NCBI GenBank assembly: GCA_031772625.1
Contig: CM062810.1
Span: forward strand, 705,348,358-705,412,357
Source of the DNA: Pinus tabuliformis
Lineage: Eukaryota > Streptophyta > Pinopsida > Pinales > Pinaceae
Length of the DNA stretch: 64,000 bases
Direction: 5' to 3'
Shown here: piece by piece, positions 10,483 through 22,911 of the stretch
Position numbering within the stretch: position 1 is the first letter of the stretch
How the letters are laid out: each line of letters begins with the position of its first letter
Position numbers and translations under genes: made by a program
The notes under the pieces: model-generated
The model's input: only the letters and a program-made list of their open reading frames with translations
What the model was told of the DNA's origin: nothing
Database searches by the model: none

Positions 10483-13400
10483 TTGTAAAATATGTAACAA
10501 TAAACAAAACATATGCACATATTTGCACGTCACTCAACACTATATTATTTTCATGGATTAAATTAAATTTACATCATTGAACGACTTGATTCAATTATAC
10601 AAACTGATAAATAGAGTGGTCAACATTCCCTAACACCATCGTGCTCTCTTTTTCCATATCCAATCTAATAAAAATTCCAATAATGTCTAATGTATTATTT
10701 CGTGTGAAAGTGACAGAAACAAAAGAATGATCACGGGGATTTAAATTGGCTTGAATTTTGATGGAATTCAATGCCATGTTTTTTCAATGAATCACAAATT
10801 ACGTTGAATAGAATGTGTATCATGTATACCATCATCATTAATATATAGATGCTGTCATTATTATTACTTCTAGCATCAATATTACGTTAAGCATGTCCAT
10901 ATAGAAAATCAACAAACATAAAAAAGTGTTCGAAATGATAACATTCACTTGATCACCATCAAAATTAATTGTGGTAAATGTGTACTTATTTGCGAAATCG
11001 ATCACCGTCAAAATTTTCTATATTAGGAAACTTCACAAGATTATTTATAGATTATTTATACTATATACTATAGGTCTTACTCCTTAGCTTTGCACAAATG
11101 TTGGATGTATTTACAGATATCATTTTCAAACTTATTGAAGAAGTATATCATGCAAATTTTATCCCCCTAGAGAACTTTAAGAAGGGGAAACCATGGGTTG
11201 AGAAGTTGTGGTACTCTAACATTCTAATAAATAATATGTGATTCGATACAATTGATATTTATTTTTATAAAATTTTCCTTTTCAGTAAAAATATGGTATG
11301 TGAGTGGCATCATCTAAAATGATATCACATCATTTCACATTCTTATTAATATCCCACGTGATGGATGATGCCACTTGAATTCCTGCTTTCATTAATCTCC
11401 CATGTATTAGAATAGGTGTCTTAAACTCCTTTTATTGTTTCACTTGCTTCTTCCTGGTCGGAATATTACTTAGCATAGAACTTCCCACTGTTCATCATAT
11501 ATCCTTCCATATTCAATTGACAAAAATAAATATTTTTCATATCGATAAATGAATAGAAACAAAAATAAAGTTCAAGTTGCCTCAACCACTTAAGAAACCT
11601 ATGCATTTCCATATAACCATCATAATTTATCACAACCTTGACCTTACCCAAATGGATTATAGAAATATAAAGGTCATCTTTTTGTTTATTTTTTATTTTT
11701 CTATGCATCATAGGACTCTATGTTTTATCCACTTCTCCACTGCATGTTTCATCTACTCCGTCTCAGCACATTTCGTATAATACTTGAACATAACCTTATG
11801 GTTGGTCTACAATGCCTTCTACTTGCATCTCCAAATCTCAAATCTATGTTTTTAAATCTTTTGTGTCATGGTTATTTATCATCATAATTCAACATTGAGC
11901 ATAACTATTGGTAATTTCACGAAACAAATATTCTGGTAGAGAATATGAAAATCTATTTTTTAGAATGAAGTCTTCATGTAATAAGAACTATTTTCTAATA
12001 TGAAACTAATACATTTTATTGTGGAAGTTTTAAAATCGGTTGTGGCATCTATACCATAAATTTTGTTAAACAAAATATTGTCTTATGAATAATAAGCTTA
12101 GATTTATTTCTTTAATATACTAAAAAATAAATATACAATCATTAATACAATATATTCATTATTTAAAGAAATAATATTTTTAAGGATAACCTTTGTAGAC
12201 AATAAAATATAATTTATTAACAACTTAGTTTCCTTATAACTAAATGTTTATATTTATAACTTATAAGATCCATGAAATTTTAAATCCATATGATTTTATT
12301 AGCAATGCTTAAAACTCTTTGTAATTAGATTTTGGTATTTTCTTATCTTTTAGAAAATATATATTTTCTTTTCTCTAACATATCTTTATTTTGAATGTGG
12401 TCCTTCAATAAAATTCCATAGTTAATTGCTTAATCACCAAATCTATCTAACTTTTGTCTTCTAGTCAACTAAACAAGTAAAATATGAGTCATTATGTAAT
12501 TCTCTTTCTTATGATCCATCTTTAAGAGTTAGTTACAATTGTACATTTTTTTGTGTACCCTTCAATTTTACAATGATTTAATTCCATTTAACAAATAATA
12601 CCAACTATTTAGTCAATAAACTGATGGTCTCCAAAATTCCTCTAAAACACAATAGCCTTGCTCATGAGGGTAAAAATAATACAATATTGTTTACAAAGAT
12701 TAAGCCAAACCTTTAATTAATGATTTTCCTTCAACCTTATTATTGTTTTAACTTAGTCATAAACATGTGTACATTAGTAGAAATAACTAGCCAATATTTG
12801 GTGTCATTAATATTTTTTCAATCAATTAATGGGTATGGTCAAAGCAAGCTTTCTTAGCTAATTAAATCTCTAATTTAGTTTCAGTTAGGTGAACTTTTTT
12901 ATAATACTAGTATTAATATTACTTCAATCCCACATGACCCATTCTTTGGCAGTTTTTTTTCATGCCTAATATTTTACTAATTTTGAAATGTTATAGCACA
13001 TGGATATACATATTAATGAGTTAAAATTATAATTTTATGTGTGGGGGCTTATTTGAATCTATTAAAAACATATACATATTTGAAAGGTTTACAATTTGGT
13101 AAGGGTGAGTTATAACTAGGTATATGTGGGTATGAATTAGGTTAAATTGATTATGGAAGAATTAAAAAGTAGCCTTAATTTGGAGAATTCACATTGAGGT
13201 TAGTTGTGTCTTATAAGAGTTACATCTTGACACATATTAGGGATAGACATGGAAAATATTCACTCAAAGGTTATGAAAAAAAATACACCTAAGATAATTA
13301 TTATAAATATAGACATTTATAATTGGAAAGGTGTATTGAGAGGGGGCTTCAACAAAAGGACTTTGAGAGGTATTCTTTAATTTCTAGTGAAATGGGGAGT

Positions 13401-15319
13401 ATCAATTATTTATAAATGCACAAACACATGTGTTATGACATAGATTAATTGTGTGAACCCCTCATGTTTACAATCCCCTATTTGACCCATCTAAATATAC
13501 TTTTATACATCTACCTCTAATCGCCTTTCTTCTTCACTCATCCTCTATTGGCATGTGGCCCAGGTTATGGCCTTGGATTTGACCACCTTTAATACTTCAT
13601 GATTTTTTCTGTATTTCGTCCTTATGTTCATAACCTCACATCATCATAGACTAAGCCATTCTCCAAGTATTTACTTATGTCACTTTTCCTAGTTAGTGAT
13701 AGATAATTTTTAAGGTTAATGCCTTAGCTAATTCATCCTGATTAATATATGGATCCATACTTATCTAATCATAATTGAAATATTTTGTGGTAACCTTCAT
13801 CTTGAATTTCATTTGCTTCCCCATGTCAATCTCATCCCCTACATTTTTGGGAACATTATTATGTGGTAATTGCTTGCATTGTTTACTTAGGCCTTTAACC
13901 AAAAATGAGATTCATTCTTCAATTTGGTATTAGCTTTAAATATCCTATTATTTGTTGCTTTCTATGTTAAGCTAGAAAACATGTGGATGGATCTAAACAT
14001 TAGTCCCCTAGTAACATTTATTTTGGGGAAATTTATTGCACCTACACACTTATCATTTAGACAAATAATGGAAATTATGGTGATATGGTCCTTGATAGTC
14101 ACTTGGAATTGATGGATGTATTTGGTTAATTTATTGCATGTTTTTTTTTATGTACCAAGATATACCAAAAATAGTATTCAACAAGGTATGTTGGATGATA
14201 TTTCATAGTTACATTAACACCTTTTTTATATTTTTCCTATAGTTCAATGATATTTGTGAAATTTGGATCCCTATTCTAATTCCATTTACCATTTATTTTC
14301 CTACTATCCTATTTTAATTTCCTCCATTAGTTTTTACATCCATCCATAAAAAATTTAGTAATAAAACTGATGCACTTGTCTAAACTATTCTAAATAGGTA
14401 TACTCCAAACAACATATTTCCTCATCTCCTTAAATTATGTAATTGATAATGTTAGGAATGTTTTTTTCTGTAAACATTTATGTATTTGGCTAGTAAGGAT
14501 GGGTTAGGACACCTCCATCATATAAGCTATGAGGTAGGTTAAGATCGAGCCAAAGAGACTTTAGGTTAAGTCATTACTCATATGGTTGGCATAGGGAAAT
14601 ATTGAGTTATTTATAGGTACTGCAGGCATAAATTTTACACTTCGATTGCATTTTGTAGCTTATGTTATTTAAATGTTTAGGGAAAGATATTACTCAATAT
14701 TTAAATTCTTTCCAATGATTCAATTGAAAGGGAAAATAATCTTGAGGGATAAGGAAATAGCTCTCACAAATATAGCACTGTACAATAATGAACTAATAAT
14801 TTAACAAAGAAATGAACAACAACGAATTATCAAAATCATTTAAGTTACATCTTAACTTTGGAAAATGAAAAAGACAGTTTACTATGTTTGAATAACGATC
14901 ATATCACGGGTTTGAATCTCAGACGACAACCTAACAGTGATAAAAGAACATGATCTCCTTTGTGATCGAACTATAAGCCGATTGTTTCTTCATGGTTGAA
15001 AAATGATCAATACATTAAAATATAAATCTCATGTTCTAAATCTAGTTCCACATTAATGATGAAAGTAAATCTTAATGCTTAATGGTATATATTATGCTCA
15101 TGCTATATTTTAATCATTTTACCATTAAAATGATTTGACTTTCAATTAGTTTAAAAAAAATTAAAATATTTTATAAAGTTTATTAAAGTTTTGAAAAAAA
15201 TAATTATTAAACTAAATATTTTTAAAATTAAAAATAATTTTTGAAATTTGAATTTCTATTTTCTTATTGGTTCATATAGATGAAATGACTAATTTTATGG
15301 GGTTGTAAACAGAATCTGT

Positions 15320-15321
<2 letters not shown>

Positions 15322-15395
<74 letters not shown>
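15322..15395. repeat. (TA)n microsatellite, long
   Basis: About 37 uninterrupted TA units, among the longest in the window. Such tracts can extrude as cruciforms. Confidence 0.95.
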
Positions 15396-15397
<2 letters not shown>

Positions 15398-15609
15398 TAC
15401 CAAGTGTCATAATAGTACACACATCAAATCTCAATATTTATGAAAAACAATACACATCAAATATCAATATTTATGAAAATTTCATTTGTACTCATGTTTG
15501 ACTTTTAGTTAATGTGTAACTTTTGAAAATAATTTATAAAATTTACTCAAATTTTGAAAACTTTTAACAATCACATTTTTATTTTATGATTTTTTATTTT
15601 TTTTTGTGG

Positions 15610-15613
<4 letters not shown>

Positions 15614-15651
<38 letters not shown>
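15614..15651. repeat. (TA)n microsatellite flanked by TTTC/GAAA
   Basis: About 19 TA units bounded by TTTCA on the left and TGAAA on the right, so the whole block is a perfect palindrome. Confidence 0.9.
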
Positions 15652-15656
<5 letters not shown>

Positions 15657-17286
15657 CACTTTATATGTATACTCGTATTTATATATTATATTGATATATA
15701 TAATCTACTTAATATAAGAAAAACATCTAAAGTTATTATGTCACTACTTAAATAAAATATTCCTAAATTATAATGGGAAATCTTTAACAAAATCTCTTTT
15801 AAACCTTACTCTAAGGCTTTAATCATATTGCAACAACTACAAAAAAAATTCAACAAACACATTTATGATATTCTTGCACTTACTATATCAATATAGAGAT
15901 ATTTTTTAAAATGCGATATAAGCTCTTCTAAACTCTTATTGCATTTGTGCCTACATTAATACAACTTCTTTATATTGATGATCAACATTTGAATTGAATT
16001 ATATATATATATATATGAAAAAAATCATTAGAATTGTTTTTTACCTTTACAAATTGATTTCTAATTAGAACTCATAGTATAATATCAATTTTACATTTAT
16101 TGCCTACCTAATCTATTAATAACTTAAATTATCCCAATGCTTATAAATATTTTTCTATTGTTTTTTTCATAAACAATATAAAATTTCTAAAACTTAACTA
16201 TTCATTTACTAACAACATATTTCAAAATAATATAATGTATTCATAAGAAAAAACAATGTCACCTCCATTATAAATCTTTATAGTTATTTGGTATGCTCCT
16301 AAGTCAACATGCATTTTCATAATTAATTATGTGTTCATTTACTATAATACAATGTTTCTCATTCAAACATTTTTACCTACCTTTAATAGCTTGCTTGATT
16401 TTATGGGCAACCTGTGTAGAAGTCATATAAGGCATTGGAATATCAAGTTGTCAAATAATGCAAGATAAATACTTATGAGCATTTGTAGATGCATTAGTTA
16501 TTTAAGAATATAGAGAGCAAACAAAGCCAATTTATGTCATTTGTTGTGGAATTTTTTGTTATAAATGATTTTAATGCAAAATAGAAATTTCATTGTTTTA
16601 ACTAATCATTTTTCAATATTAACTTTGTGAATTCAACTATAAAAATCTATCTACTTAAAAACTTTAACAATTCTAATTTTTTAATATTTTGAAAATTTGT
16701 TTTTATATTTTGAAGTAGAAACCTAATTTCACAAGTTGGAAAAGATCTAAACTATTATAATGTCACCTACACAATGGAACCTGGCAAATCACAAGTTTTA
16801 ATAATTAAAAAAAATTAAGATCTTTATGCATGGACATGAGGGGAATTTTTATCTTAGATACAATACCTTCTACTATCAATTAATTTTTTGCATAATAGGC
16901 AAGTACTAAGCAACAACGTTGCATATTACACTTGTTTTAGTATAGGTTTTCAATGTTTTTCAATGGTGGAACGTATTTATATTCCATCACCCTTGCTTTG
17001 ATGTTATAATGGCATAATATTTTAATCATACATTCCCACAAAGTGCACACCATGATCAATTAATGTGAATATAAGGGAGTAATTATGAAAAACACAATGA
17101 GAGCAACTGAACACAACATTTGTCCTTACCATAGATTCTTTTCTTTTGAGCTTTCTACATAGAGGTTTTAGGAAAGTTGTTTAATATAGCTAATATAGAT
17201 AAAACTAGCACAACCACATTAGCAAATATGGTTGATATACGGCAAAGTCATCATTTTCCATAACTTTTCAAATTCAAAATATAAAA

Positions 17287-17377
17287 ATGTGACTAGTATT
17301 TGAATTACCATAAATACAAAATGTGACTTCATAAAGAAAAATTCAAAATCCAAGAAATTATGATGCTCTTGGAAATA
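17287..17377. repeat. Direct repeat, copy 1 (about 90 bp)
   Basis: Wording from GACTAGTATTTGAATTACC to ATGCTCTTGGAA recurs at 17871-17960 with a few changes. The copies lie about 585 bp apart in the same direction. Confidence 0.85.
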
Positions 17378-17870
17378 ACTTGATATGCTTGAACATTACT
17401 TTTTTTCAATTATTCATGGTTATTTTAAAAGAAAATTGATTGCAATATCCTATTTGAAAATTGAAAGTTCCAAAATGAATACTAATTAGTGCTCCAATAA
17501 TTTTCATAAACACCTAATACATTGATGATGCCGTGATATTTTATAACTCATTTCTGATGAAAGTGCCTTACTAAAGAAATGTGAATGTCATCAGTGATAC
17601 CTTGAAATGTATCTTCGCTAACAACAATAGCAACAACATCTTTTGTCTTAACAATCCACCAAAAACCTTCTTCCATGCCACTAATATTCACAACAATGCC
17701 ACAAATATTCACAACAATTAGTATTGTGTATTGAAATACCATACACAAAAGGAAACGATTGGATGTGGATTGAAAGGAGATGAAGGGGCCTTCCCCTTCA
17801 TATATACTAATACAATCATTATGACACCATCAAAACTTCTATCAACATCAAAGAATTTAAAATCCAAAAG

Positions 17871-17960
17871 ATGTTACTAGTATTTGAATTACCATAAATA
17901 TAAAATGTACCTTCATAAAGAGAATTTAAAATCCAAGAAATTATGTTGCTCTTGGAATTA
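17871..17960. repeat. Direct repeat, copy 2 (about 90 bp)
   Basis: Second copy of the 17287-17377 repeat. The DNA between the copies (17378-17870) has no gene I recognise. A solo-LTR-like or other small insertion with a duplicated flank is possible, but the copies are too long for a target-site duplication. Confidence 0.85.
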
Positions 17961-17963
17961 GTG

Positions 17964-19621
17964 TTGGAAACCTTTGAGCACTACTAAGGGGGGTGAGGGG
18001 GGGTAGGGAGGGTGGAGTGAATCAGTAGTGTGTCTTATTAAAAAAAATTAGCAATTTAAACTTCTTATTGAATCGCATATATTAGCCAACTACACATTAG
18101 ATTATATCATGCATATAAACCATATAAGCAGTTAAAACAATATAACCATGAGAGAAAAAATAATCAACACATCAAAAACACATCCACATAAGAGACACGA
18201 GATATCTAGTGGAAAATCCTTCACCTAGAAAAATACCACCCTTGATACTAATGGACTACTTTGAATCTTATATTAAGATAAATATGTCTTTTACATAGAT
18301 TTCCTAACTCCCATCAACTAGGAGACTTGACCTTATATAATAGGCCAACACCAATAATCTAAGAGACCCGATTCTACTGATAAGCTTGGTAGACTATGTT
18401 CTCACATGGATCTATGAACTACCATCCACTGAAAGCCACCACGATCAACGATCTTCGCCCAACTCTTATTGGACTATCTAACTCTGATTGGATGGAGAAA
18501 TTATTCCTCTCACTGAAACTTCACAATCACTACTCCACACCCATGAAGTCATTGCTCCTCTACTCTATGTGAAACTTGTTTCATATATTTTCATAATGGA
18601 TCCTAGCATAATCGGCTCAAATCGATTCAACTCTACAATACAAACTCTAGCAGCAAGACACAATCAATAAATCAAATAAAATCACCACAATCATATGATG
18701 TCCACTCAAGCAAAATAGAGGCCACAAACCATCTGACAAAAAATTATCAATAATATCACCATCATAAAAAATAAACCTCACACTCAATCATAATATCAAA
18801 CCCTTACTCCAAATTGTAATTTATACATAGTAAAATTAGGACCATACAACATAATGGTTATGTGCTAAATGCATTAGCAACACTTGCAAAAGAAAAGTGA
18901 GAGACTCAATAGTATGGAGCTATACCAAGCTCTCCATCTCTACCAATACCTCAGCCACAATTATCTATTTTTATGATCTATAATCTGAAGTTCTAAATCA
19001 AAACACTACTTCAGTAAATATATATGCTCATTTTACTGCCATTAGAACACATACACTAAATCAATCCCTATCACAAATAGGTCTGAAGTATACCCACACA
19101 ATTTCTCCTTCTCTCACTCACATTATCACACATCTAACCTTCACCCAACTCCAAAATGAAAAATATAAAACATTAGGGGCAAACTCCACTTTTGGCCTAG
19201 GATCAAGAGTGCACAAAGTTGATGAAATCCAACCATAATCATCACTACTTGTGCACTAAAGGTGTTCACACCCATTGGAGGATTTAATCAAACATTTCCG
19301 ACCTTTACCAATTAATTTAGAAGCTTCCCCGAACATACAACTCGAAATACATCATATGTGCACAAGGAATCCGAAGAATGTTTTTCTAAGGACACAACCA
19401 CATGCAAAAAACTAGTTGATCTAGGTTGCTACCGTATGCATAGGCTAGTCTCCATGTGGTTGGAGCCTTTCAACCAAATGCACAAGCCTGCATGGGTGTA
19501 GTTGGGGAAAAACATATGGAAAAGCATGAGACCCCAGCCCAGAACCTCTGCCACATGTTTCGTTACCTTCATTAACATCTGAACTCACCTCCAAACCTCT
19601 GTCACAACCTTTGACACCTTT
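17964..19621. other. Possible LTR remnant with G-run, otherwise unrecognised
   Basis: Starts TGTTGGAAACC and soon enters a G-run (GGGGGGTGAGGGGGGGTAG, about 17989-18008) followed by GTGAATCAGT. Further on come AGTGGAAAATCCTTCACC-type words. A G-run with GTGAATCAGT and a later GTGGAAAA block is familiar from plant LTRs, but I could not find the partner LTR. No gene is seen; the small frames at 18488-18670 and 19445-19639 look like chance. Confidence 0.3.
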
Positions 19622-19680
19622 AACATAGTTACCGATCAAACGGGAACTATTACCTCAAAACAGGTACTCGAGCCCAAAAA
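19622..19680 (+). repeat. Foldback terminal repeat, left
   Basis: Contains AACATAGTTACCGATCAAACG and TTACCTC, then GGTACTCGAGC. It pairs with 22855-22911. Confidence 0.8.
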
Positions 19681-19879
19681 TCCCAAGAAACATGAAAAAA
19701 CAACCCAAAAATAAAAAAGTGTTGATTCTGCATCACTATTTTTTTCAGCATAAATTTTCAATATTTTTTAAAAATAACAGTAAAAAACAAAAAAAACCAT
19801 TTTGTTTGGTGCAAAAAACACTTTGAAATCGAAAAGTGTTGATGCCGGAATAACGTCCTTTTTTTAAGGGTACATTTTT

Positions 19880-20262
19880 TAATAATGATGTTAAAAATAA
19901 TATATCACGACTCTGAAAAACTTTAAATTTCCAACGATTTTCAAGCATGACATTAAAGATAAAATATCACGTCTTTCAAAAGCCTTACAATTCCAACGAT
20001 TTTTAAGCAAGACATTAAATTTAAAATATCAATTCTTTGAAAAATCTTAAAATTCCACGAAAAAATACTTATAACTGTTTTCAACCATAGCATTAAAGAT
20101 AAAATATCACGACTTAGAAAAATAGTAAAACCTTGACATTTTTTCAACCATTGAATTAAAACCAAAGATTATGGCTACAAAACAATCTTAAGTTTTCACA
20201 ATATTTCAAACATGACATTATGGAAAAAATTTATGACTAAAAAAATTTAAAAATTAACACCT
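19880..20262. repeat. Diverged minisatellite, unit about 62 bp
   Basis: Five to six units, each with an ACATTAAAGATAAAATATCACG-like head (varied), a lysine-codon-like A-run middle and a TTTTCAAGCATG-like tail. The first three are clearest (about 19886, 19948 and 20010); one unit carries about 17 extra bases. It lies in the left arm of the foldback and I see no counterpart in the right arm. Confidence 0.75.
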
Positions 20263-20351
20263 GAATGAAAGAGTTATTATACCAAGAATAATTTATTTTA
20301 AATGCTAGATATATAGCGATTTTAAAATCTTAGCCTAAGACAACTTGATAC

Positions 20352-20530
20352 ATTGCAAAAAAAAATTAAAAACCAACTATCAAATTGACATGCAATGTAG
20401 GTTAGCTCAACCCATTGTAATGAAAACTTAAAGACCAACTATGAAATTAACACATTGTGGGGCAAACTCGATTCATTATAACGAAAAATTTAAAATCAAC
20501 CGTCAAACTACACATAATGGGATCGGGTTG
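20352..20530. repeat. Three-unit tandem repeat, about 60 bp
   Basis: Three diverged units, each beginning CATTGTAATGAAAA or a variant, with ACCAACTATCAAATTGACA in the middle. It directly follows the 62 bp minisatellite. Confidence 0.75.
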
Positions 20531-20570
20531 CTAGACAAACATCGACACAAACCCTACAAAACAAATAATA

Positions 20571-20573
<3 letters not shown>

Positions 20574-20609
<36 letters not shown>
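20574..20609. repeat. (TA)n microsatellite
   Basis: About 18 TA units inside the left foldback arm. Confidence 0.95.
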
Positions 20610-20610
<1 letters not shown>

Positions 20611-20613
<3 letters not shown>

Positions 20614-20812
20614 ACAAAAATTCAAAGATTGAAAAAAAAATTAAAAAATAATAACAAGTAATAAAACATAAAAAAACATGACCAAAAAAATGAAATATAA
20701 AAAATATATTGAAATGCAAAAATTCAAATATTGAAAAAAAATAATAACAAGTAATAAAACATAAAATACATGACAAAAATAAATGAAATATAAAAAATAT
20801 ATAGAAATGACA
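20611..20812. repeat. Tandem duplication of about 100 bp in A-rich arm
   Basis: The segment with ATTCAAAGATTG and AATAACAAGTAATAAAACATA to AAAATATATTGAAATG occurs twice in a row with minor changes. Its translation, if read on the minus strand, is low-complexity F/Y/I and not a protein. Confidence 0.8.
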
Positions 20813-21497
20813 TAAATAACTATAAAATGTAAAAAAAATTAACCATACCATGTAAAATTTAAAAAAGAGAAAGAAAAAAAAAAAAAGAGTAAAATAAAAT
20901 AAAAACCAAATAAAAAATTAAAAATAAGAAAAAAAATTACAAAAATATTATACAACATTAGAATAAAAAAAAAAAGCTTAAAAGAAAATATTATTGTTTC
21001 ACCTCGAGGCCCAACCGGCCACGAGTGGCAAGGGGATGATTCATTACAAATAATAAATCAAATATGAAAAAATATATAAAAACAAAAAACCATAAAAATC
21101 AAAATTAACTTGTAAAAATGACAATTTTAAATAAACAAATAAAAAATATATAAAAAAGAAAACAAAAATTAAAAAAAATATATAATTTAAGAAAAAATAA
21201 ATTAAAAACCATTTCTTTAAGTTAAAAATAAAAAATAAAAACATCATTTTAAAAATATATATTAAATAATTACCAAAAAAAAAAATTACAAATTATTTAA
21301 ATTATAAAAAAGTATATTATAAAATTTAAATTATAAAAAAAAATTAAAAATATTTAAATTGTAAAAAATTATATTATAAAATTTAAATTATAAAAATAAT
21401 AATAATAATTAAAAAACAAATTTAAAAATTATAAAAAATTAAACAATTTAAATTGTATAATTTTTTTTTAAAATCATTAAAAAAATTAGAAATTAAA

Positions 21498-21514
<17 letters not shown>

Positions 21515-21546
<32 letters not shown>
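21515..21546. repeat. Poly(A) run followed by (AT)n
   Basis: A run of about 19 A, then about 15 AT units, at the inner edge of the A-rich left arm. Confidence 0.95.
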
Positions 21547-21552
<6 letters not shown>

Positions 21553-21557
21553 AAAAA

Positions 21558-21765
21558 TTCCTTCCCATTGCCTCCCTTTTCTCCCTCCGCCCCACCCCAC
21601 CCCACCGCTCTGCTCCCCCTTCCCACCTCCCTCACTCCCCCTCCCTCTCCACCCCAACCACCCCACTCCAGCCACCCTCCTCCCCTCTCACCTCCCCCTC
21701 CCTCGCTCCTTGCCTACCCCGTCCCTCACTCACCTCCCCTCCCCACCCACCCGAGCCCCAAGCCC
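21558..21765 (+). repeat. C/T-rich (polypyrimidine) segment of foldback arm
   Basis: About 200 bases of CCCC-, TCCC- and CCCA-rich DNA with very few G. The long proline- and serine-rich frames across it are an effect of composition. Confidence 0.85.
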
Positions 21766-21813
21766 GCGGCCCTTTGGGCATTGTCTTGGGGCCCAAGCGG
21801 GTCGGGGGGGGTT

Positions 21814-21877
21814 GCTGATTCCAAGAATCGGCCTACGTCCACTTGTCTGTTGGCTGCGGCCAATTCCAGGAATCAGC
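21814..21877. repeat. Centre of the foldback palindrome
   Basis: GCTGATTCCAAGAATCGG pairs with CCAATTCCAGGAATCAGC with three mismatches, leaving a loop of 28 bases. The immediate flanks (CTTGGGGCCC and GGCCCCTTGG) pair loosely as well. Confidence 0.8.
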
Positions 21878-21904
21878 CTGTGGCCCCTTGGTCGTTCGCT
21901 GGGG

Positions 21905-22328
21905 GCCTGGGAGAGTGAGGAGGGACAGGTGGGGAGGAGAGTGGGGTGAGGGAGAGGGTGCATGGGGGTGTGGTGAGGAGGGGAGTTGGGGGAGGGGAGG
22001 TGGGTGAGGGAGGGGTTGTGCAGGGGTGAGGTGGGGAGGGGAGATGGGGGAGGGAGAGGGTGCGCCAGGAGTGAGGGAGAGGGAGGGGAGAGGGGAGGAG
22101 GGAGGGAGGGGAGAGGGGAGGAGGGGGGTTGAGGTGGGGAGGAGAGATGGGGGAGGGAGGGGTTGGCCGAGGAGCGAGGGAGAGGGGGGGTGAGGAGAGA
22201 AGGGGGCTGGGATGGGGAGGAGAGTGGGGGAGGGCGGGTGTGGTGGAGTGGGGAGAGGAGGGGAGCGAAGGGAGTGGGGAGGGGGAGGAGGGCAGTGGGG
22301 TGCAGCGAAGTGAGGGAGGGGAGAGGAT
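21905..22328 (+). repeat. G/A-rich (polypurine) segment with many G-runs
   Basis: About 420 bases made almost wholly of G and A, with dozens of GGGG, GGGAG and GTGGGG words and internal near-repeats such as GAGGTGGGGAGG. It is the partner of the pyrimidine-rich segment at 21558-21765 and is twice as long, presumably by slippage. The frame 22129-22353 is compositional. Confidence 0.85.
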
Positions 22329-22604
22329 CTTTTTTTTAATATTTTTGTTTTAATTTTTAATTTTTTAATGATTTTTTTTAATTTTTAAATTTACATATTT
22401 TTTAAATTGTTTTCTTAATTTTAATTTTTTTTTCACCGTTAAATTTTTTTTCGTTAAATTTTTATTCAATTTTTTTTATTTTTACAAGATAATTTTGGTT
22501 TTTTCTTACATTTTTATAGGTTTTTTTCTTTTTTTCTTTTTTTCTTTTTTTTTTAAAATATTTTTTCGCATTTGATTTTTTTTTTTTTTAATGTTTTATT
22601 ACCA

Positions 22605-22798
22605 ACATGAAAATCAACAACATTTAAAAAAATTATCCACACTTAATTCATTAGAAAATTTAAAGTGTAAAAAAATAAGCCCTCTAAAAAATGTGTCGAT
22701 GTTGCATCAACACTTTTCAAAATCAGCATGAAAATCACTAACATTTAAAAAAATTGTTCATACTTCATACATAAAAAAAATTAAAGTGCCAAAAATAT
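22605..22798. repeat. Direct duplication in right foldback arm, unit about 119 bp apart
   Basis: AACATGAAAATCAACAAC to TTAAAGTGTAAAAAAAT at 22605-22676 recurs as AGCATGAAAATCACTAAC to TTAAAGTGCCAAAAAT at 22724-22798. The exact anchor GCATCAACACTTTTC lies between the copies. Confidence 0.75.
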
Positions 22799-22854
22799 TA
22801 TAAAAAAATAGGTGTATTCTAACTCACCATTTTTTTAAATCGAGTGATTTTTTG

Positions 22855-22911
22855 CTAGCTCAAAAAAAGAGGTACTAGGTAATTTTCTCGTTTGATCGGT
22901 ATCTATGTTCC
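22855..22911 (-). repeat. Foldback terminal repeat, right
   Basis: Reverse complement of 19622-19680, with CGTTTGATCGGTATCTATGTT at its outer end. Confidence 0.8.

Larger units (their letters stand above)
10483..17286. other. AT-rich intergenic stretch
   Basis: I find no credible gene in these 6.8 kb. Open frames are short, AT-driven and without recognisable domains. The left boundary continues the DNA interrupted by the LINE-type insertion. Long (TA)n tracts are listed separately. A further short (TA)n lies at about 16001-16015. Old transposon debris is likely but not identifiable by eye. Confidence 0.5.
19622..22911. repeat. Giant imperfect inverted repeat (foldback), about 3.3 kb
   Basis: The left end at 19622 (AACATAGTTACCGATCAAACG) is the reverse complement of the right end at 22911 with one change, and the match continues about 50 bp inward with small gaps. 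Inside, GAAAAGTGTTGATGC at 19831-19845 pairs exactly with 22704-22718, and 21814-21831 pairs with 21860-21877 around a centre near 21846. Between these anchors the plus strand is A-rich then C-rich on the left and G-rich then T-rich on the right, as expected of complementary arms. The left arm is about twice as long as the right because of inserted tandem repeats. No transposase is visible. I could not find a target-site duplication. It may be a foldback element or a large palindrome. Confidence 0.8.

Noticed and set aside
14895-14935. TTTGAATCTC word resembling a tRNA B box
   Set aside because: No matching A box, acceptor stem or anticodon arm at proper distances.
20531-21247. Minus-strand frames rich in F, Y, I and L, looking like membrane proteins
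   Set aside because: They are translations of A-rich repeat DNA; the TYR-ILE run is the (TA)n tract.
21453-22353. Overlapping proline-, serine- and glycine-rich open frames
   Set aside because: They follow the C-rich and G-rich composition of the foldback arms on both strands and have no domain.
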